Of a stretch of 35,134 bases of DNA, positions 33,273-35,134 are shown piece by piece. The notes under the pieces are model-generated. The model was not told the origin of the DNA and made no database searches. It was given only the letters and a program-made list of their open reading frames with translations. Position numbers and translations under genes: made by a program. Each line of letters starts with the position of its first letter. Positions within the stretch are counted from its first letter, which is position 1. This DNA is from Streptomyces monashensis. Its GTDB lineage: Bacteria > Actinomycetota > Actinomycetes > Streptomycetales > Streptomycetaceae. The stretch is taken from positions 1 to 35,134 of the forward strand of contig NZ_MLYO01000074.1 of NCBI RefSeq assembly GCF_001866665.1, written 5' to 3'.

Positions 33273-33769
33273 CGGCTGCCCTCCAGGGTGTCCTCGGGGG
33301 CGGCCAGCCGCGCGACCGGCAGTGCGCGCGGCACCGGGAGGCCCTGGCGCAGGGCGGGCGCGGGTGTGAGGGGCACGCGCGGGACGCGCTCGCCGGACCG
33401 GGCGCGCTGCGTGAACCAGATGATGGTGCTGCCGCGCTCCGAGGTGCAGCATCCCCAGCCGTCGCTCATGGCGGCGATGTCCGCGAGGCAGGCGCGCAGA
33501 TCCTGGTCGGGGCGCAGATCGGGGTCGTCGTCGCCGAAGGCGGTGATCAGATGCTGCCCGTTCCACCACATCTCGATCGATGTGCGCCTGTCGGAGGCAT
33601 GCTGGTGGATCGCCCGCAGCAGCAGCTCGGCGCCGCGGCGGACGGGGTCCGCGAGATTGTCGAGGTCCCAGTAGCGCACATGGGCGGCCAGGATGCGGCT
33701 GACCTGTCCCACCCGTTCCGGGCTGACTTCCACGTCGAGGTGGTAGTAGCAGGGCACTGCGGTCTCCAT
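33269..33769 (-). CDS. Small GHKL-ATPase-like protein lacking ATP-binding residues
   Basis: A 166-residue cytoplasmic protein. Residues 15-120 resemble an anti-sigma-type GHKL ATPase: VSRILAAHVRYWDLDNLADPV, then AELLLRAIHQHAS at the N-box place, FGDDDPDL at the G1 box and IAAMSDGWGCCTSERGSTIIWF at the end. The N-box Asn is replaced (AELLLRAI instead of SELVTNA) and the GRG of the G2 box is lost, so ATP binding is doubtful. The last 45 residues are Pro/Arg-rich. ATG 33769 has GGAGCAA upstream and a C-rich leader hairpin. It is coupled to glgX by a four-base overlap and probably regulates or scaffolds alpha-glucan metabolism; its function is not known. Confidence 0.7.
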
Positions 33770-33811
33770 CGTCGCTTGCTCCTCACCGGCGAAGCTCGTG
33801 CTCCCCTCGCC

Positions 33812-33833
33812 TGTCCGGGAGGGCTCCCGGACA
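33812..33833 (-). promoter_or_regulatory. 10-pair leader hairpin before the glgX operon
   Basis: TGTCCGGGAG-GG-CTCCCGGACA has perfect 10-bp arms, 43 bases before the ATG at 33769. No gene ends here (both neighbours point away), so it is probably a leader structure or operator rather than a terminator. The 33770-34073 gap otherwise holds the divergent promoters and no gene. Confidence 0.5.
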
Positions 33834-34073
33834 CACAGCGTGAGTGCCGATGGCTTCTGAGTCACCTCCACGGTGCGGGCACTACGCCATTCGTGCAACA
33901 CGAGCACCAGACACACCACGCGTGGTTGAAGCTCCAACAAGACGCTGCGTCGTCGTGCGTGCACCATAAGTGAAAGCCTCGATCGCCGTAACGGTGCCGT
34001 GCCCTTCCGCGCGCGGACGCCACCCGACCGTCGGGAACGCGCCCAGTCGAGAGCGTGAAAGGTGAAGACGGCG

Positions 34074-34373
34074 ATGCTGCTCCCCGCCAAGGCCGAGGTG
34101 GCCCGGCAGTTGCGGCGTTACCGGGCGTGGGAGCGCGTGATGCTCGCCTCGCCCCACGACCGCGCGGTCCGGGCCACGTTCGAGGACTCTGGTTACACAC
34201 TGTGCGTGCTGATGGGCAAACGCTGCGCCCGCGAGGCGGCGGACGCGGCCGAGCGCTATCTGCGCACGAACCTGGTCACCTACCTGCGTGAGCAGAACGG
34301 GCGGCCGAAGCGCCGCCGTTCGGCGCGAAGCGCGCCGCCACCGGAGCGGCGTTCCACGGCGTCCAGCCCCTGA
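34074..34373 (+). CDS. DUF5133 domain protein
   Basis: A 99-residue Streptomyces-type DUF5133 protein, function unknown. It starts MLLPAKAEVARQLRRYRAWERV and continues with ATFEDSGYTLCVLMGKR and AADAAERYL, the conserved helices. The last 30 residues are a basic Arg/Pro/Ser tail. The family's usual start (MLLP or MLMA) favours ATG 34074; GTG 34062, four codons earlier and near AAAGG, is possible. It lies divergent from the glgX operon and directly before glgE on the same strand, with a hairpin between, so a link to alpha-glucan metabolism or its regulation is suggested by place alone. Confidence 0.75.
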   Translation: MLLPAKAEVARQLRRYRAWERVMLASPHDRAVRATFEDSGYTLCVLMGKRCAREAADAAERYLRTNLVTYLREQNGRPKRRRSARSAPPPERRSTASSP

Positions 34374-34430
34374 GCTGGCACCGTACAAGGCGTTCCCCCC
34401 GGGACCGACGTGAGTCGGCCCGTATCGGAT

Positions 34431-34461
34431 CGCGAAGCCGGGCCATTGGCCCGGCTTCGCG
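34431..34461 (+). terminator. Perfect 14-pair hairpin between DUF5133 and glgE
   Basis: CGCGAAGCCGGGCC-ATT-GGCCCGGCTTCGCG is perfect over 14 pairs with a 3-base loop. It is 57 bases after the DUF5133 stop and ends six bases before the glgE ribosome-binding site. It could end the first transcript or act as a leader structure of glgE. Confidence 0.7.
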
Positions 34462-34480
34462 CACGGCGGAGGTGAGATAC

Positions 34481-35134
34481 ATGCGCAGGACCCCGGCCAT
34501 CGGCCGTGTACCGGTACGTGACGTCCGGCCGGCCGTGGAGTGCGGCAGGCGCCCGGCGAAGGCGGTGGCCGGGGAGACCTTCCAGGTCACGGCCACCGTG
34601 TTCCGCGAAGGGCACGATGCCGTCGGTGCCAATGTGGTCCTGCGCGATCCGAAGGGCCGGCGCGGCCCGTGGACACCGATGCGGGAGCTGTCCCCCGGCA
34701 GCGACCGCTGGGGCGCGGAGGTCACCCCGGACACGACCGGCCACTGGACCTACCGGGTGGAGGCCTGGTCCGACCCGCTCACGACGTGGCGGCACCACGC
34801 GCGTGTCAAGATCCCGGCCGGTGTCGACGTCGGTCTGGTGCTGGAGGAGGGCGCCGAGTTGTTCGAGCGGGCGGCCGCCGAGGCGCCGAAGGGTGCGGAG
34901 CGCGACCTCGTCCGGGCCGCCGCACGCACGCTCGGTGACGATTCCCTGTCGGTGCGGGAGCGGCTGGCGGCGGCGCTGTCGCCCCAGGTGGCGGCGGTGC
35001 TGGCGCGTCATCCGCTGCGGGAGCTGGTCACGGCCTCCGAGGCGATGCCGCTGCTGGTGGAGCGGGAGCGGGCGCTGTTCGGGTCGTGGTACGAGTTCTT
35101 CCCGCGTTCGGAGGGCACCGCCGAGCAGCCCCAC
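34481..35134 (+). CDS. glgE: Alpha-1,4-glucan:maltose-1-phosphate maltosyltransferase, N-terminal part
   Basis: The first 218 codons of glgE, cut by the window end. GlgE extends alpha-1,4-glucans with maltosyl units from maltose 1-phosphate in the TreS-Pep2-GlgE-GlgB pathway. Seen here is the N-terminal beta-sandwich (domain N: IGRVPVRDVRPAVECGRRPAKAV, ETFQVTATVFREGHDAVGAN, GHWTYRVEAWSDPLTTWRHH) and then the helical insert S (LVRAAARTLGDDSLSVRERL, ending FGSWYEFFPRSEG). The GH13_3 barrel with its catalytic residues lies beyond the window. ATG 34481 has GGAGGTGA at 34468-34475. The frame is open to the last base. Confidence 0.93.
   Translation, partial: MRRTPAIGRVPVRDVRPAVECGRRPAKAVAGETFQVTATVFREGHDAVGANVVLRDPKGRRGPWTPMRELSPGSDRWGAEVTPDTTGHWTYRVEAWSDPLTTWRHHARVKIPAGVDVGLVLEEGAELFERAAAEAPKGAERDLVRAAARTLGDDSLSVRERLAAALSPQVAAVLARHPLRELVTASEAMPLLVERERALFGSWYEFFPRSEGTAEQPH

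Overview
The window is a stretch of chromosome from a high-GC actinomycete, almost certainly Streptomyces. Third codon positions are nearly all G or C, GTG starts are common, and the gene families are typical of the genus: SpoIIE-type phosphatases with GHKL ATPase domains, XRE-DUF2690, DUF5133, GlgE, and GH64 laminarinase. I see no tRNA, rRNA, CRISPR, prophage or insertion sequence. All functional calls come from reading motifs in the translated sequence; no database search was run.

Layout. 1-4.6 kb: a Gfo/Idh/MocA oxidoreductase, a membrane SpoIIE phosphatase, a pair of small conserved proteins (one with a tandem Asp-Arg-Leu expansion) and a secreted serine hydrolase. 4.7-8.0 kb: a PucR/CdaR-like regulator, an unusual 17-bp-stem hairpin in the divergent gap, a YciO/Sua5-like protein and a dienelactone hydrolase. 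8.0-9.5 kb: a secreted GH64 beta-1,3-glucanase behind a perfect LacI-type palindrome and a second inverted repeat. 9.5-13.2 kb: a decayed 3' end of a lost gene, an SDR, a metallophosphoesterase and an LLM-type flavin oxidoreductase. 13.3-14.2 kb: a decayed divergent pair (XRE/MmyB regulator and aldo/keto reductase).

14.7-20.5 kb: a large PAS-PAS-GAF-SpoIIE-GHKL phosphatase, a Bcp-type peroxiredoxin, a MarR regulator divergent from a quinol-monooxygenase-like protein, a secreted His/Tyr/Arg-rich SH3 protein and a membrane XRE-DUF2690 protein. 20.5-24.1 kb: a zinc alcohol dehydrogenase, a TetR repressor and a 14-TM MFS exporter whose upstream regions share TTGACT/AAGTCA-type sites, so they look like one regulon. 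24.4-27.6 kb: a response regulator broken by one extra T, an ATP-dependent DNA ligase, a lone hemC joined to it by a hairpin, and a hypothetical protein with a palindrome inside its promoter spacer. 27.8-30.9 kb: a MarR-ABC ATPase-ABC permease operon under a perfect palindromic operator, and a two-domain VOC protein.

31.1-35.1 kb: an alpha-glucan locus. glgX is translationally coupled to a small protein that looks like a GHKL ATPase without its ATP-binding residues. Divergent from these are a DUF5133 protein and then glgE, which runs off the window; a strong hairpin separates the last two. This locus, with two unexplained small proteins tied to glycogen/maltosyl metabolism, is the best candidate here for an undescribed regulatory system.
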